This document shows positions 44,158-54,300 of a stretch of 62,412 bases of DNA, one piece after another. The translations under genes were made by a program, and so were the position numbers. This stretch comes from Nostoc sp. WHI (lineage in GTDB: Bacteria > Cyanobacteriota > Cyanobacteriia > Cyanobacteriales > Nostocaceae): NCBI RefSeq assembly GCF_015714725.1, contig NZ_WBKM01000340.1, positions 1-62,412 on the forward strand, read 5' to 3'. The notes under the pieces are model-generated. The model had not been told where the DNA came from, did not search any database, and was given only the letters and a program-made list of their open reading frames with translations. Numbering within the stretch: the stretch's first letter is position 1; every line of letters begins with the position of its first letter.

Positions 44158-45027
44158 TTAAACAGGTAGGCTTTGCATCGCTGACAGCAGATGTTGATGA
44201 ACGGATTTTGATGCAGCTATTATCAATCCAGGCAGACTATAGTTTTTACAAGTATGCAGTGGCGGTAAAGTCGAACCGTCCAGAGTAGTTACAATACAGC
44301 CAGCCTCTTTCGCAATAAAAGCGAGTGCAGCACCATCGATAAATTTGCCCGATTTTATGACTGCTCCACTCAAGTCGCCACTGAGAATACCATTGAGATT
44401 AGGAATTTGAATATCACTGGAGTAGTCAGTTGCGATATCAATTACTTGATATTGGTCTTGTATTAAAGGTGCTATGGAATTCATTCCCCATCCCAACAAT
44501 ACAGAAGGTTTGGCCGATGTTATATGTAATGGGGCGCAGGCTTCTAAGTTCATCTCCAGCGTTCCTTTAAAAGCACCTTCGCCTCGAAGAGCATAAAAAT
44601 AAACGTTTTGGGCAGGGGAAATGGCGAGTACTGCTTCAAAATCATCCGAATTTAGAATACTGAGAATAATTTGGTAGTTAGAATGTCCATCCATGTAAAA
44701 TTTAGTACCATCGATTGGGTCAAGGGTGACTAAATAATCACCTTTTGAACCAAGTTCGGTAGCGCGAAAATACTTGGTGTTGTTAGAACTTTCATACTCC
44801 TCCCCATAAAAGCGAATCTCTGGGAAAGTACCCAGTAGTACTACCTCCACAAGGTTTTGAATAGCCACATCCGCATCAGTAAGTGCGGCGGCAAAAAAGT
44901 TTTTTGCTTGTTCTTTGGCAGGAAGTGCAGCAATTTTTGGTTGCAGAAAACGGGCATAAGCTGCTGCTACTTTGAGATGGGGGAGTAAAGTCTCCAAAAT
45001 CAGTCGAGCCGTCGGTGCTGTGGACAT
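44158..45027 (-). CDS. inositol monophosphatase / CysQ family phosphatase
   Basis: 289 residues. The Mg-binding motifs are intact: GEEYES (Glu76-Glu77), then DPIDGT (103-108). The third motif that closes the site appears as GKFIDGAALAFIAKEAGCIVTT, with the catalytic Asp. The family includes inositol-1-phosphatase, FBPase-like enzymes and PAP phosphatase, so the substrate is not certain. Alone, minus strand, after an unremarkable intergenic gap. Confidence 0.85.
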   Translation of the reverse strand: MSTAPTARLILETLLPHLKVAAAYARFLQPKIAALPAKEQAKNFFAAALTDADVAIQNLVEVVLLGTFPEIRFYGEEYESSNNTKYFRATELGSKGDYLVTLDPIDGTKFYMDGHSNYQIILSILNSDDFEAVLAISPAQNVYFYALRGEGAFKGTLEMNLEACAPLHITSAKPSVLLGWGMNSIAPLIQDQYQVIDIATDYSSDIQIPNLNGILSGDLSGAVIKSGKFIDGAALAFIAKEAGCIVTTLDGSTLPPLHTCKNYSLPGLIIAASKSVHQHLLSAMQSLPV

Positions 45028-45286
45028 TGCAGCAAACTCCTTTGAGAAATAATCTACCGTTGATAGGACGATAAAACTTTATATGTAAACACAATTACAG
45101 TATCATTTTGATGCAATGATACTACCGTTGCTATATTACTTTAATATCTGTGTCTCAATGAAACGACAGGGACATTGCAGTTTTTATGGAACGAAAAGAT
45201 GATTGCAATAGTTAAAATGGTAGGAAACTTTTGGTCTGAATTTCCAAAGGTTAATAGAGTAATACCATTTATAAAAATGCCCCTAA

Positions 45287-46051
45287 TTAGCCTGGGGTAA
45301 CATAATTCGTATTTATTTGGTCAAATAGCCATGCCAAAGCACCATCAACATTAGTAACCTGCTCCCCTGGTGGTATGGCTGGACGATTTACCATCACAAC
45401 CTTTACCCCAAGTTCTCGTGCCGCAATAATCTTGGGCTTTGTTGCATCGCCACCGCTATTTTTGCTCACAATGGTGTCGATGTTGTGGTGAATAAGGATT
45501 TCCTTGTCATTATTGAGAGTAAAAGGCCCGCGATCGCACAATATAATTCCCAGTGGCACTAAAGCACCATCGGTAGGAGGGTCAATCATCCGCATCAGAA
45601 ACCAAATTTCCTCTAAGTGAGCGAAGGCGGCGAGTTCTTGCCTACCAACAGTCAAAAATACTCGCTGTGCTTGGTTTTGCAAGGTTGTGGCTGCGGCGTC
45701 AACGCTGTCAACTTCAATCCAGCGATCGCCACTTACTTTTTCCCAAGGCGGACGAATTAACATCAGACGGGGTACTCCAACTTTGATTGCAGCATCTACT
45801 GCATTGCAGGAAATCTGACTAGCAAAAGGATGGGTTGCATCAATCAGCAAGTCGATTTCCATCTGACACAGATAGCTAGCCAATCCAGCCACACCACCAA
45901 AGCCCCCAACCCGGATATCGCCCAACGGGACTGATGGTTCACGGGTGCGACCAGCTAGAGACGTGATTGCTTCTACCCCTTCGATAGTCGCTACCCTAGC
46001 CGCTAATTCTGCTGCATCTCCCGTCCCACCCAGAATCAAAACGCGGATCAT
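45287..46051 (-). CDS. cobK: precorrin-6A reductase
   Basis: 254 residues from ATG 46051, which overlaps the DUF1636 stop as ATGA. An open frame upstream of this ATG is rejected for that reason. The NAD-binding start VLILGGTGDAAELAARV and the later LLIDATHPFASQISCNAVDAA, with VFLTVGRQEL and KNSGGDATKPKI, are the CobK/CbiJ family pattern. It reduces precorrin-6A (or cobalt-precorrin-6A) in cobalamin synthesis. It shares an operon with the DUF1636 protein downstream of a B12 riboswitch. Confidence 0.93.
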   Translation of the reverse strand: MIRVLILGGTGDAAELAARVATIEGVEAITSLAGRTREPSVPLGDIRVGGFGGVAGLASYLCQMEIDLLIDATHPFASQISCNAVDAAIKVGVPRLMLIRPPWEKVSGDRWIEVDSVDAAATTLQNQAQRVFLTVGRQELAAFAHLEEIWFLMRMIDPPTDGALVPLGIILCDRGPFTLNNDKEILIHHNIDTIVSKNSGGDATKPKIIAARELGVKVVMVNRPAIPPGEQVTNVDGALAWLFDQINTNYVTPG

Positions 46052-46473
46052 TGAGATAAAGGTAAAGGTGGAATCTTTGCCAAAATGCCCTTTTTTAAAG
46101 CTTCTGGACGCTCTGACCAAGGCAATAAACCACTTGGTTTTGCATAGTATTGATTAGCACACTCAAGTACCGCAGATGCACTGCTATCACTAGCTAAATC
46201 ACCAAATAGATATGTTAATTTACCTTTGGCAGCAAAGGCGACTACGCAGGAACGATTACAAGCACTCATGCATTCAACTTCCTGAATTGGAAATTCATCT
46301 CGTAAGTCCCAATCTTGTGCCAGGTGCTGAAGTTGATGTAGTAGTTGTTGACCACCACTTTCACCTAAGGGTTTTCCATCTTGCCAAATGGTTGCACAGG
46401 TTTTGCAAACAAATAAAGTATGGTCAGCAACACCAAAACAACTAGTTGTAGGAATATTTGCAGTAGTAGTCAT
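46048..46473 (-). CDS. DUF1636 metal-binding/2Fe-2S-like protein
   Basis: 141 residues from ATG 46473 (GAGG ribosome binding site about 8 bases upstream). The longer frame from 46521 starts inside the riboswitch and is rejected. The Cys pattern VCKTCATIW and later VECMSACNRSC, with a thioredoxin-like fold, resembles a 2Fe-2S ferredoxin. DUF1636 genes are common next to cobalamin genes, but the activity is not settled. It is coupled to cobK by a 4-base overlap. Confidence 0.88.
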   Translation of the reverse strand: MTTTANIPTTSCFGVADHTLFVCKTCATIWQDGKPLGESGGQQLLHQLQHLAQDWDLRDEFPIQEVECMSACNRSCVVAFAAKGKLTYLFGDLASDSSASAVLECANQYYAKPSGLLPWSERPEALKKGILAKIPPLPLSQ

Positions 46474-46509
46474 CTGTACCTCGCAGATATGTGGAACTGA
46501 TAAATTTAG

Positions 46510-46665
46510 TTCGGCGGGCATCCTGACTCACTCAATTTTGTTAGATTTTGGATTACTTAGTTTGCTAATCTTAAATCTCAAATAAGCTCACAGTTGCGGG
46601 ACAGTGCCGGATTTGCACCGAACTTTCCCCGTTACCTCTGGTAGCTGACTCCCACCAGAACCGAA
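46510..46665 (-). promoter_or_regulatory. cobalamin (B12) riboswitch
   Basis: On the minus strand: P1 TTCGG (46665-46661) pairs with CCGAA (46514-46510). The B12 core reads GGGAAAGTTCGGTGCAAATC, then CGGCACTGTCCCGCAACTGT, and the 3' part is GTCAGGATGCCCGCC. It precedes DUF1636 and cobK, so B12 likely represses the operon. Confidence 0.93.
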
Positions 46666-46842
46666 TAACTTTAACAATCATACACTGCACAAGTGAATGT
46701 TGTTGTAGCTTTGAGTGCCAGTGCAATGTTTTTGCTGTTTTGGAATCACGGGAAGAAGGCGATCGCATTAATTCTCAAGTCAAATTATATATCTTGCCTT
46801 TATCAAGAAAATCTATGCTATTATTAATAATTGTGTGGTTAA

Positions 46843-46916
<74 letters not shown>

Positions 46917-46921
46917 TTTGT

Positions 46922-47040
46922 TGTACAGTGACTAATTATTTGTCGTTAGTGACAGATTAATGTCGTTTGGACTAATTAACTGTCGTCGGGACAAATTGAT
47001 GTCGTTTAAGTACCAGTGACAGATTAATGTCATTTATTTA
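46922..47040 (+). mobile_element. CAST transposon end (array-side, TnsB sites)
   Basis: It starts TGTACAGTGAC, the known CAST terminal sequence, then shows five tandem TnsB-type repeats: 46928-46946, 46949-46967, 46968-46987, 46988-47006, 47016-47034 (form GTGACAGATTAATGTCGTT). It sits target-proximal and next to the array, as the LE of ShCAST does. The other end is outside the window, so the target duplication cannot be read. Confidence 0.9.
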
Positions 47041-47057
47041 CAGAGACTATAGCGATA

Positions 47058-47100
47058 ATGTCAACGTAGCGCTCTCTTTCAACCCTCCCTAATAAAAATT
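47058..47100 (-). ncRNA. CAST homing guide: truncated repeat plus 18-nt tRNA-Val spacer
   Basis: On the minus strand a degenerate repeat end (47100-47076, AATTTTTATTAGGGAGGGTTGAAAG) is followed by the 18-nt guide AGAGCGCTACGTTGACAT (47075-47058). The last 12 bases GAGGGTTGAAAG match the tail expected from the canonical repeat with small changes. The spacer equals the tRNA-Val sequence 46864-46881. It is short and atypical, as is known for V-K homing guides. Confidence 0.88.
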
Positions 47101-47566
47101 ATGATAACCCACCCAGTACCTGGAGGGTTGTTGCCACATAATTGACGGACTTACCAGCAATAATCTGCATATACTTTCAACCCACCCAGTACCTGGAGGG
47201 TTGTTGCCACGATGCCCTGGTAAATAAGCACCTCCAAAATCCAACTTTCAACCCACCCAGACCTGGAGGGTTGTTGCCACCTGTACATCATGGGTGAAAA
47301 GGCGTACAAATGCACTTTCAACCCACCCAGTACCTGGAGGGTTGTTGCCACTGTAATGCCAAAGGAAGATTGCAGGTTCATCACCGCTTTCAACCCACCC
47401 AGTACCTGGAGGGTTGTTGCCACATAGTGGAATGCGTAGTTTACTGAATTTGCACCACTTTCAACCCACCCAGTACCTGGAGGGTTGTTGCCACTTTAAT
47501 GCACATATTGACTGGGCAATAGAGAACAACTTTCAACCCACCCAGTACCTGGAGGGTTGTTGCCAC
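47101..47566 (-). CRISPR. CRISPR array, 7 repeats / 6 spacers
   Basis: 37-bp repeat (plus strand CTTTCAACCCACCCAGTACC + TGGAGGGTTGTTGCCAC). Copies: 47101-47137 (first five bases differ: terminal, degenerate), 47174-47210, 47245-47280 (one T missing), 47315-47351, 47387-47423, 47458-47494, 47530-47566. Spacers are 34-36 bases. Transcription is on the minus strand, starting at the tracrRNA side. No spacer matches this window. Open frames across it are an artefact. Confidence 0.97.
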
Positions 47567-47767
47567 CCACTCAGTTTCAAAATATTGTAGGGCAACTTTT
47601 CTAGATTTCCTCAGCGCGTATGTCTCCCAATTTCCTATTTGAGCCTCAGTCACAAGAATCATATCTGGATGGAAAAACGATAAATTCAGACGGGGCAAGG
47701 TATCTGGAACTTGCGCGGAACTCTTAGAAATTTTGCCTTGATTTTAGTCCTTCAAATGAAGAATTGG
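47567..47767 (-). promoter_or_regulatory. array leader, between tracrRNA and CRISPR
   Basis: A 200-base AT-rich stretch without a gene, between the tracrRNA 3' end and the first repeat in transcription order. It probably holds the leader/promoter of the array. Confidence 0.5.
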
Positions 47768-47986
47768 GGAGGGTTCCCCCTTGATCGGGGGTGATTCAGT
47801 AGCCACTACAGCAGTACATCCGCGCCCTTATTGCTGGGAGCGCACCTATCCTGTCATAAAGACAGCAGCATCAGGGTGAGCAGCTACTAGGGTCAGAAAG
47901 CAAGACTGTATTTCTACAGTCAAACTAACCCTCATTTAACACAATTCAGAGGCTGCAAGCAGCATGAATTGCGGCGCTATTAATAT
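47768..47986 (-). ncRNA. tracrRNA of type V-K CAST
   Basis: The minus-strand sequence matches, from memory, the ShCAST tracrRNA almost throughout: it starts AATATTAATAGCGCCGCAAT, contains GGTAGCTGCTCACCCTGATG-like and GGCTACTGAATCACCCCCGA, and ends in the anti-repeat GGGGGAACCCTCC. The anti-repeat complements the GGAGGGTT of the CRISPR repeat. It lies directly downstream of cas12k. The 5' end is estimated. Confidence 0.9.
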
Positions 47987-48011
47987 TCTATTATCAAGGT
48001 TCAGATATTTG

Positions 48012-49931
48012 TCAACTTCGCCTAGCTAGCCGATCATGGTAAGTAGAAAGTGCTAATTCTTTTGCTTGTTCATGAGGGCTACCTCTAACAGGTTGTTTTC
48101 CCTCTTCAATCACAATTCCTGCCTGGGTAGCTTTACTTTGAATACTCTGTATTAATCTGCCATAGCTCCACTTGTGAACATTAACCCGGTATTGTTTAGC
48201 GTATTTTTGCTGACCTTCAACGTAGCCAGGAAATTTTTGTTCGGCTAGGGCTTGAATTTCACTTTGGAGAATCTCTCGCATATCCCCTAGCTTAGGCAAA
48301 ACGATGCTGCCAGCTTTATAGGTTTGTGCGATCGCAATAATTTCTTTAGCCAATAGTCTGTCTATATACTGCCCTAACTCAGATGTCCCAAATTGATTAG
48401 GAGAGAAGCTTTTCTGTGCCTTGTGGCGATCATGGGATAACGATCGCTGTTGTTGTCTCTGGCGATTTAGGAGTTCGTAATTTTCACCTAGTAATTGCCT
48501 AATGCTACGGTAAGCTAAGACTTTGTTTGCGATCGCATCTACTACGGCGACAGTTGCAGGTTTTTCTAGTCCCAGGCTGACTCCAACCAAAATGTGTGAT
48601 TGACCTTGGTAAAGGGGTTGACTAGGACGCTCAAAGCTATTATTCATTCGATTAAGCGTTGATTCTTTACGTTGAATAAAAGCTTTCTGTGTATCCTTTA
48701 GGTCACTTTTTTCTTTCATCTTCGTGATGAGTTTGCTAATTTCTTCTGCTTTCTCTTGGCGAACCTGTTCTGTTCCGTCAACAGTCCATAGGCGATTGTC
48801 AACACAGCAGTAGAGGTTCAATCGGTTAAGGTTCCAAGGTTCGCCCTTACCCTCTCCTTCTTGCCAAACTAGATGACCATTTCTGAGAGTGAATAAGCCA
48901 CTAGAATACTGGCTTTTACTTTGGCGTTTAGTTTGTTGATCTTCTAGGAAACGTTGAAACCAGTGAAGTTGGCGATTGTCGCAGTATACCTCAAAGCTAA
49001 GATCGCTCAATCCATTGAAGTGAACACACAGCCTACCTTTTTGATTCTTTGACCAAACCATATCCTCGTTCGTTTCAAAAACAAGGGGGAATGGAAGAGA
49101 ACTTGGTCGAGTTAATAGAATATCCTGCCAGCGCTTGGCTTCGGCGTTATCTTCAGGAAAGGTGGTTGTAGCAGTGAAGAGTGTCTCTAACCATTTACCA
49201 TTGGTCAAATCTCGACCTTTAGGCATCCGACTTATTAACTTTTCGGTAAGCCTTTGAATTTGGATTTCAACTTGACGACGACGTTTAGCAAATTTTTCTG
49301 AATCTTCTTCTTTATCGCTAAGTTTGCAGCCATTTTTCAATAAGTAGCTGATGGCGCTGCGGCTAAGGATGTCTTCTGTCTCTTGGTAAGCTTCAAATAA
49401 TTTATTGGATAAACTGCGGTCAGAACTAGATGACGAGGATTTTTTAGCCTTCTTGCCCTTTTTTCTTTTGGGTTGAGAGCTATCTGAGTCAGATGTTGAC
49501 ATAGCTTTTGCCAAAATTTCAGAGGCTTTGGTACGAATAGCCTCCATACTAGAACCGCTAGTTTCCACAAGTTCAACATCACTGTTGAGCATTTCTAGCC
49601 AGCGCATTTTGCCGTCTAGCTGTTGCTGTAGACGTTTTTGTATAGCCAGCCAAGATTTGTAGATGTAGTCCACAATATGAATCGCCGACATATATAAACG
49701 GCTAGGTTGACCTACAAAGCGAGGGTCAGTCTTGAGAGGTTGGCACAGTTGACTAACAACAGTTGTTGGGAGCTTACCTTGTTGTCGCCAATTCTCGAAG
49801 TCTGGGTGTTTACCAAGTTGTTCGACTAGTTCATTAATTAAGGGTGTGTTTAAAGTTGCCATCAATTTCCACAGTTTTTGGCGGGCTGATTCACTGGCAA
49901 TAAAACGGCACTGAATAGTAATCTGACTCAT
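48012..49931 (-). CDS. cas12k: Cas12k (C2c5), nuclease-dead CAST effector
   Basis: 639 residues, the usual size of Cas12k. It binds crRNA:tracrRNA and the target and recruits TniQ/TnsC. The RuvC domain is degenerate: the first motif reads LVGVSLGLEKPATVAVVD (about 444-463), with Ser in place of the catalytic Asp, and the Glu motif reads IVLPKLGDM (about 538) with Pro/Lys in place of Glu. It ends shortly after AKELALSTYHDRLARRS, so the third Asp motif is also missing. A Lys-rich low-complexity loop (KRKKGKKAKKSSSSSS, about 157-172) is notable. Divergent from cvkR, with the operator in between. Confidence 0.95.
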   Translation of the reverse strand: MSQITIQCRFIASESARQKLWKLMATLNTPLINELVEQLGKHPDFENWRQQGKLPTTVVSQLCQPLKTDPRFVGQPSRLYMSAIHIVDYIYKSWLAIQKRLQQQLDGKMRWLEMLNSDVELVETSGSSMEAIRTKASEILAKAMSTSDSDSSQPKRKKGKKAKKSSSSSSDRSLSNKLFEAYQETEDILSRSAISYLLKNGCKLSDKEEDSEKFAKRRRQVEIQIQRLTEKLISRMPKGRDLTNGKWLETLFTATTTFPEDNAEAKRWQDILLTRPSSLPFPLVFETNEDMVWSKNQKGRLCVHFNGLSDLSFEVYCDNRQLHWFQRFLEDQQTKRQSKSQYSSGLFTLRNGHLVWQEGEGKGEPWNLNRLNLYCCVDNRLWTVDGTEQVRQEKAEEISKLITKMKEKSDLKDTQKAFIQRKESTLNRMNNSFERPSQPLYQGQSHILVGVSLGLEKPATVAVVDAIANKVLAYRSIRQLLGENYELLNRQRQQQRSLSHDRHKAQKSFSPNQFGTSELGQYIDRLLAKEIIAIAQTYKAGSIVLPKLGDMREILQSEIQALAEQKFPGYVEGQQKYAKQYRVNVHKWSYGRLIQSIQSKATQAGIVIEEGKQPVRGSPHEQAKELALSTYHDRLARRS

Positions 49932-49950
49932 AAAAATAAAATATCATATA

Positions 49951-49965
49951 AATACACTATGTATT
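49951..49965. promoter_or_regulatory. CvkR operator candidate
   Basis: AATACACTATGTATT fits the CvkR motif AnnACATnATGTnnT (as I recall from the Anabaena study) at 14 of 15 positions. It lies 20 bases upstream of the cas12k start on the AT-rich divergent promoter, where CvkR binding would repress cas12k. Confidence 0.6.
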
Positions 49966-50011
49966 CTTAAAAAATTTAAATTTAAAAAATTGCTTCTGTA
50001 GGATGATTTCT

Positions 50012-50464
50012 ATGGAAGAAAAATTCTACACAAGCACAGAAGCTGCTGAAATTACTAATTGTTCCCGTCGTCAATTACAGTATTGGCGAGATAAAGGTGT
50101 TGTTATACCAACTGTGAATACCACAGGTAAAGGACGTAATGTTTACTACTGCGTAGCTGACCTGTTGACGCTAACTGTGATGCATTATTTATTGTCTGTT
50201 GGCTTAAGCTTTGAAGTTTGCCGGGAAGCTTTGGCTATGTTGCAAGATAAGGAGCCTTGGCTGTTTGAGGAATTTGTGTCTAAAAAAAAGATGAGGCGAC
50301 TGATGCTGATATCTAACGCCTCTCAGCAAAAGTATTTAACACTAGCAGAATTTGATAAAGAGGCAGCGCTAAAAGCTCTTTGTCAAGGGCAGACTGTAAT
50401 TCCTTTTTGGAGCGATCGCATTCACGAAGTCTTACACCAAAACCTCAAACGCTTTAGCGAGTAA
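50012..50464 (+). CDS. cvkR: MerR-type repressor CvkR
   Basis: 150 residues from ATG 50012 (AGGA eight bases upstream; ATG 50003 is a weaker option). The MerR winged HTH is seen as FYTSTEAAEITNCSRRQLQYWRDKGVVIP; the usual C-terminal metal or drug domain is replaced by a short helical part. Homologues repress cas12k and the transposase promoter in V-K CASTs. Divergent from cas12k. Confidence 0.9.
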   Translation: MEEKFYTSTEAAEITNCSRRQLQYWRDKGVVIPTVNTTGKGRNVYYCVADLLTLTVMHYLLSVGLSFEVCREALAMLQDKEPWLFEEFVSKKKMRRLMLISNASQQKYLTLAEFDKEAALKALCQGQTVIPFWSDRIHEVLHQNLKRFSE

Positions 50465-50754
50465 TATTAAGTACTATTACACCGCATAAGAATACTTGGG
50501 ATTCAGTAACATTATGCTTTACCCAGAATCTGAAAAAGCCTAGACCTCTCTAAAAACTCAACTACAGCAGATCAAGCCTGTTGACATCTAGAAAAATACA
50601 ACTTGTTAATTGCCTAACAAAAGCCGTAATTTCACATACAGCTTGTAGCCATTTACCGATTATCCTTGATAAAAAATATTGAGGATATATTTTGCTGTGT
50701 ATATAAATAAGCACTTGAATACAGCCAATTTAGCTGCGGGTTAATGCGGAAGTT

Positions 50755-51348
50755 ATGCCCACATTGACCATTAATCAGCGCCTTGATGCACTGCTACCAA
50801 AGCTGCAAGATGCACGCCTGCTGAGTAACCGTGGCATTGGTAACGAAATTGGCTTTTATATTTTTGATTATGACGCTGAATATGAACCACTGGTGCAGCG
50901 CTACATTGATCGCCTGAAGCCACAATTGATGAATTCACCAATTCAGCTTATTTTGCTGGAAATTGACCTTTACAAGACTATTCTCGACATCTTGTCAGAA
51001 CGAGGGGTACTCAAAAAAGCTTTTGAGTTAGAAGCAACTAAAGGAAATGCTGCCCTGGCTAAGACCGTTGCGCCTCTTGTCCGACCTGACCAGGTTATTG
51101 CCTACATCCAAAAAAAACTTAGGGGTGATGAACAGCTTGTAATCATGACTGGAGTTGGTGCTAGCTGGCCTCTTTTACGATCGCACAGTATTCTCAACAA
51201 CTTGCACCCAGTACTTGACAAAATCCCTCTAGTGATGTTTTTCCCTGGTTCTTACGATGGGCACGAACTACGCCTATTCGACACCTTTAAGGATGACAAC
51301 TACTATCGGGCTTTCCCTCTGATTCCCCACCAACAACACCACCTATGA
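50755..51348 (+). CDS. brxB: BREX protein BrxB (DUF1788)
   Basis: 197 residues of DUF1788. Features: LPKLQDARLLSNRGIGNEIGFYIFDYDAEYEPLV, then VIMTGVGASWPLLRSHSILNNLHPVL and KIPLVMFFPGSYDGHELRLFDTFKDDNYYRAFPLIP, a nearly universal end for BrxB. It has no known enzyme activity but is needed for BREX. It overlaps brxC by 4 bases (ATGA). Between cvkR and here (290 bases) there is no gene, so brxA, which normally precedes brxB, is absent. Confidence 0.93.
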   Translation: MPTLTINQRLDALLPKLQDARLLSNRGIGNEIGFYIFDYDAEYEPLVQRYIDRLKPQLMNSPIQLILLEIDLYKTILDILSERGVLKKAFELEATKGNAALAKTVAPLVRPDQVIAYIQKKLRGDEQLVIMTGVGASWPLLRSHSILNNLHPVLDKIPLVMFFPGSYDGHELRLFDTFKDDNYYRAFPLIPHQQHHL

Positions 51349-54300
51349 ATATCGCCGAACTCTTCCAAAAGGACATTCACCGTAATATTAATGGCGTTAT
51401 TAAAGTTGGGCAGAAGGACGACGAGAATATTCGTCAAGAATTAGAAGAGTATGTCGTTACCAACGAACTGGATAGGCACTTTCGGACATTTTTTGAACGC
51501 TACACCAATGCCCTAAGCAATCCTACGGATAAAATGGGTGTATGGATTTCTGGATTTTTTGGGTCAGGGAAATCTCACTTTTTGAAGATTCTGTCATACC
51601 TATTGGCTAATCATCAACTAGAAACTAGCCGTGCCTTGGATTACTTTGATGAAAAACGTATTCCTGATCCGATGTTGCAAGCCTTGATAGCACAGGCGGC
51701 ACATAGTTCTTGCGATGTGATTTTATTCAATATTGACTCCAAAGCTGATGCCAATAATAAAAATCATAAAGAAAGCATTACCAAAGTCTTTCAAAAGGTA
51801 TTTGACGAGCATTTGGGGTACTTTTGGACGGTTCTTCCCATTGCTGACTTTGAACGTCAACTAGATCGCCAAGGTAAATATGCAGCTTTTCAACAAGCTT
51901 TCTTGGCAGAGAGTGGCTTGGAATGGAAGGAAAACCGAGATGCTTGGGGTTTTCATCAAGATGCGATCGCTAGTGCATTACAAACTAGCACGGGTATGAG
52001 TGCAGAAGCGGCTAACCGCTTACTGGATTTCAGCGAACAAAATTATACTTTGAGTCCAGAAAAGTTTGCTGGCATGGTAAAGCAGTATCTGGATAGTAAA
52101 GGGCCGCAACATCGCCTAATTTTTATGGTGGATGAGGTAGGACAGTATATCGGTGAAGACAGCAAACTGATGCTGAACCTACAGACTGTTGTGGAAGATT
52201 TGGGTACTTACTGTTTGGGAAAAGCTTGGGTGGTGGTGACATCCCAAGAGGCAATGGATGAGATTACCAAAAACAAGATTAAAGGCGAGGACTTTTCTAA
52301 GATTATTGGTCGTTTTTATCGCCCACTGAATTTGTCTTCTGCTAATACCGATGAGGTAATTAAGTTACGCTTGCTGGGCAAAACTGATGCGGCGCGGGCT
52401 GGGTTGGAAGCTTTGTATAGCCAGAAGATTGCTATTCTGAGAAACCAAATTGCCTTTACTCAGGACAGCGCCGATATGCCGGGATATGGCAATCCTCAAG
52501 ACTTCTTTACCGCCTATCCCTTTATTCCCTATCAATTTAATCTTTTACAAAAGGTTTTCACTCAAATTCGCCTCATGGGTTCTGCTGGCAAGCACTTGGC
52601 ATCAGGAGAGCGATCGCTATTGGATGCATTTCAGGTTGCATCCCAAGCGGTAGCCGGAGAACCTCTTGGTGTGCTGGTTCCGTTTCACACCTTTTACATG
52701 GCAGTAGAAGGCTTTTTGGATAGTTCGATCAACCAAGTTATTATTCAGGCAGGTCGGAATCCGCAACTGCATTCTTTTGACATTGACCTATTGAAGACTT
52801 TGTTCATGGTCAAGTACCTGAAAGAAATTCGGGCTAACTTGGATAACTTAACTACTCTTAGTCTAAGTAATATTGACCAGGATAAACTAGCTTTGCGGCA
52901 GCAGGTAGAAGCAGCTTTGGGGCGGTTGGAACGTCAAACTCTTATCCAGCGTAATGGCGATGAATATATTTTCTTAACCCATGAGGAGCAAGATATTGGC
53001 AGAGAAATCAAAAATACTCAAGTTGATTCAATCAAAGTTCTCAAAGAATTACAACAGCTTATCTGGGATTCAATTTTTACTGACAAAGAACTACGATACA
53101 GCCAGCGTCATAAGTATCCATTTAACCGCAAGCTGGATGAACAAACTTTTGGGCAGCAAACTAACGACCTAACCCTGCATATTGTTACCCCATACGCCGA
53201 AAGTTACGCTGCTATGCAGGATGATGCTTTCTGCATTGGTACTACGGGATCTCGTTATGAAGTCTTGGTGCGATTGCCTGATAACCAGCGTCTACTGGAT
53301 GATCTCAATATTCTAATCAAAACAGACGAGTACTTGCGTCTGAAAAATAGCAGCAACCTCAGCCCTAGTATCCAGAGAATTTTAATTGCACGGGGAGACG
53401 AGAATAGCAAACGCCGTCAGGAATTGAAAGTTATCCTAGAGGATTTGATTGCTCGTGCTGATGTATTTGCCTGTGGTAGCAAGTTAGAAATTCGCAGTCG
53501 AGACACTAAAAGCTTGCTGAATGAAGGTTTGAGCTATTTGGTAGGTAATGTGTATCAAAAGCTCGGTTACGTGGCTAGTGGTTTTGAAAACGAAGATCAG
53601 GTAAGCAATGCCCTAACTCGTGAGAGTCAAGAACAAGATATTAACGGACAGCCTGTTAATGTGGCTGCTCATAGTGAAATGCGAGCTTGGTTAATGGAAG
53701 AAACCCGCCTTCGCCGCCTTGTCAGCATTAAAGCATTGGTAGATAAGTTTGCAGTTCGTCCCTATGGTTGGTCGGAATTCGACACTTTGGGGGTGATGGC
53801 AGAACTTGCTAACAAGGGTTCAATAGAACTGCGACACGCTCAAGGCAACGTTAATCTGCATGATAAAGGATTAGTGATGCAGTTGCGATCGCGCAAAGAA
53901 ATAGATAAATATACCGTCCGCCTTACCGATGAAATTAACCCAGCAAACTTGAAGATTGCCAAAGATATGGCCAGCGACTTACTCAATGGCAATATGTCTA
54001 GCGATCCACAGTTGCTATTTGAACAATACAAAAATGCCCTAACAAAACGCTCTCAAGAACTAGAAAGTTGGTTAATCCAAGCAGAAGGTGGGCTTCCCTT
54101 TGCTGAATTACTACGTACTAACTTAGATTTGCTGACTGAATTGTTAAGCAAGGACAGTGCGGCTAAGTTTTTCGACACATTTCGTCAACGACGGGATGAT
54201 ATAGAAGAATTTATCGAAGATGTGCAAAAGCTGCAATCCTTCTTTAGCACACAAATTAAGCTGTTCCAGCAAGCTCGTAATGACCTGAAAACCCTAGAAC

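Noticed and set aside
46052..46120. Longer N-terminus of CobK
   Set aside because: The ATGA overlap at 46048-46051 and the typical start MIRVLILGGTGDA support the shorter form.
46474..46521. Longer N-terminus of the DUF1636 protein
   Set aside because: It lies inside the B12 riboswitch, and ATG 46473 has a proper ribosome site.
47151..47698. Two minus-strand open frames with repeated VATTLQVLGGLKV
   Set aside because: They are translations of the CRISPR repeats and leader, not proteins.
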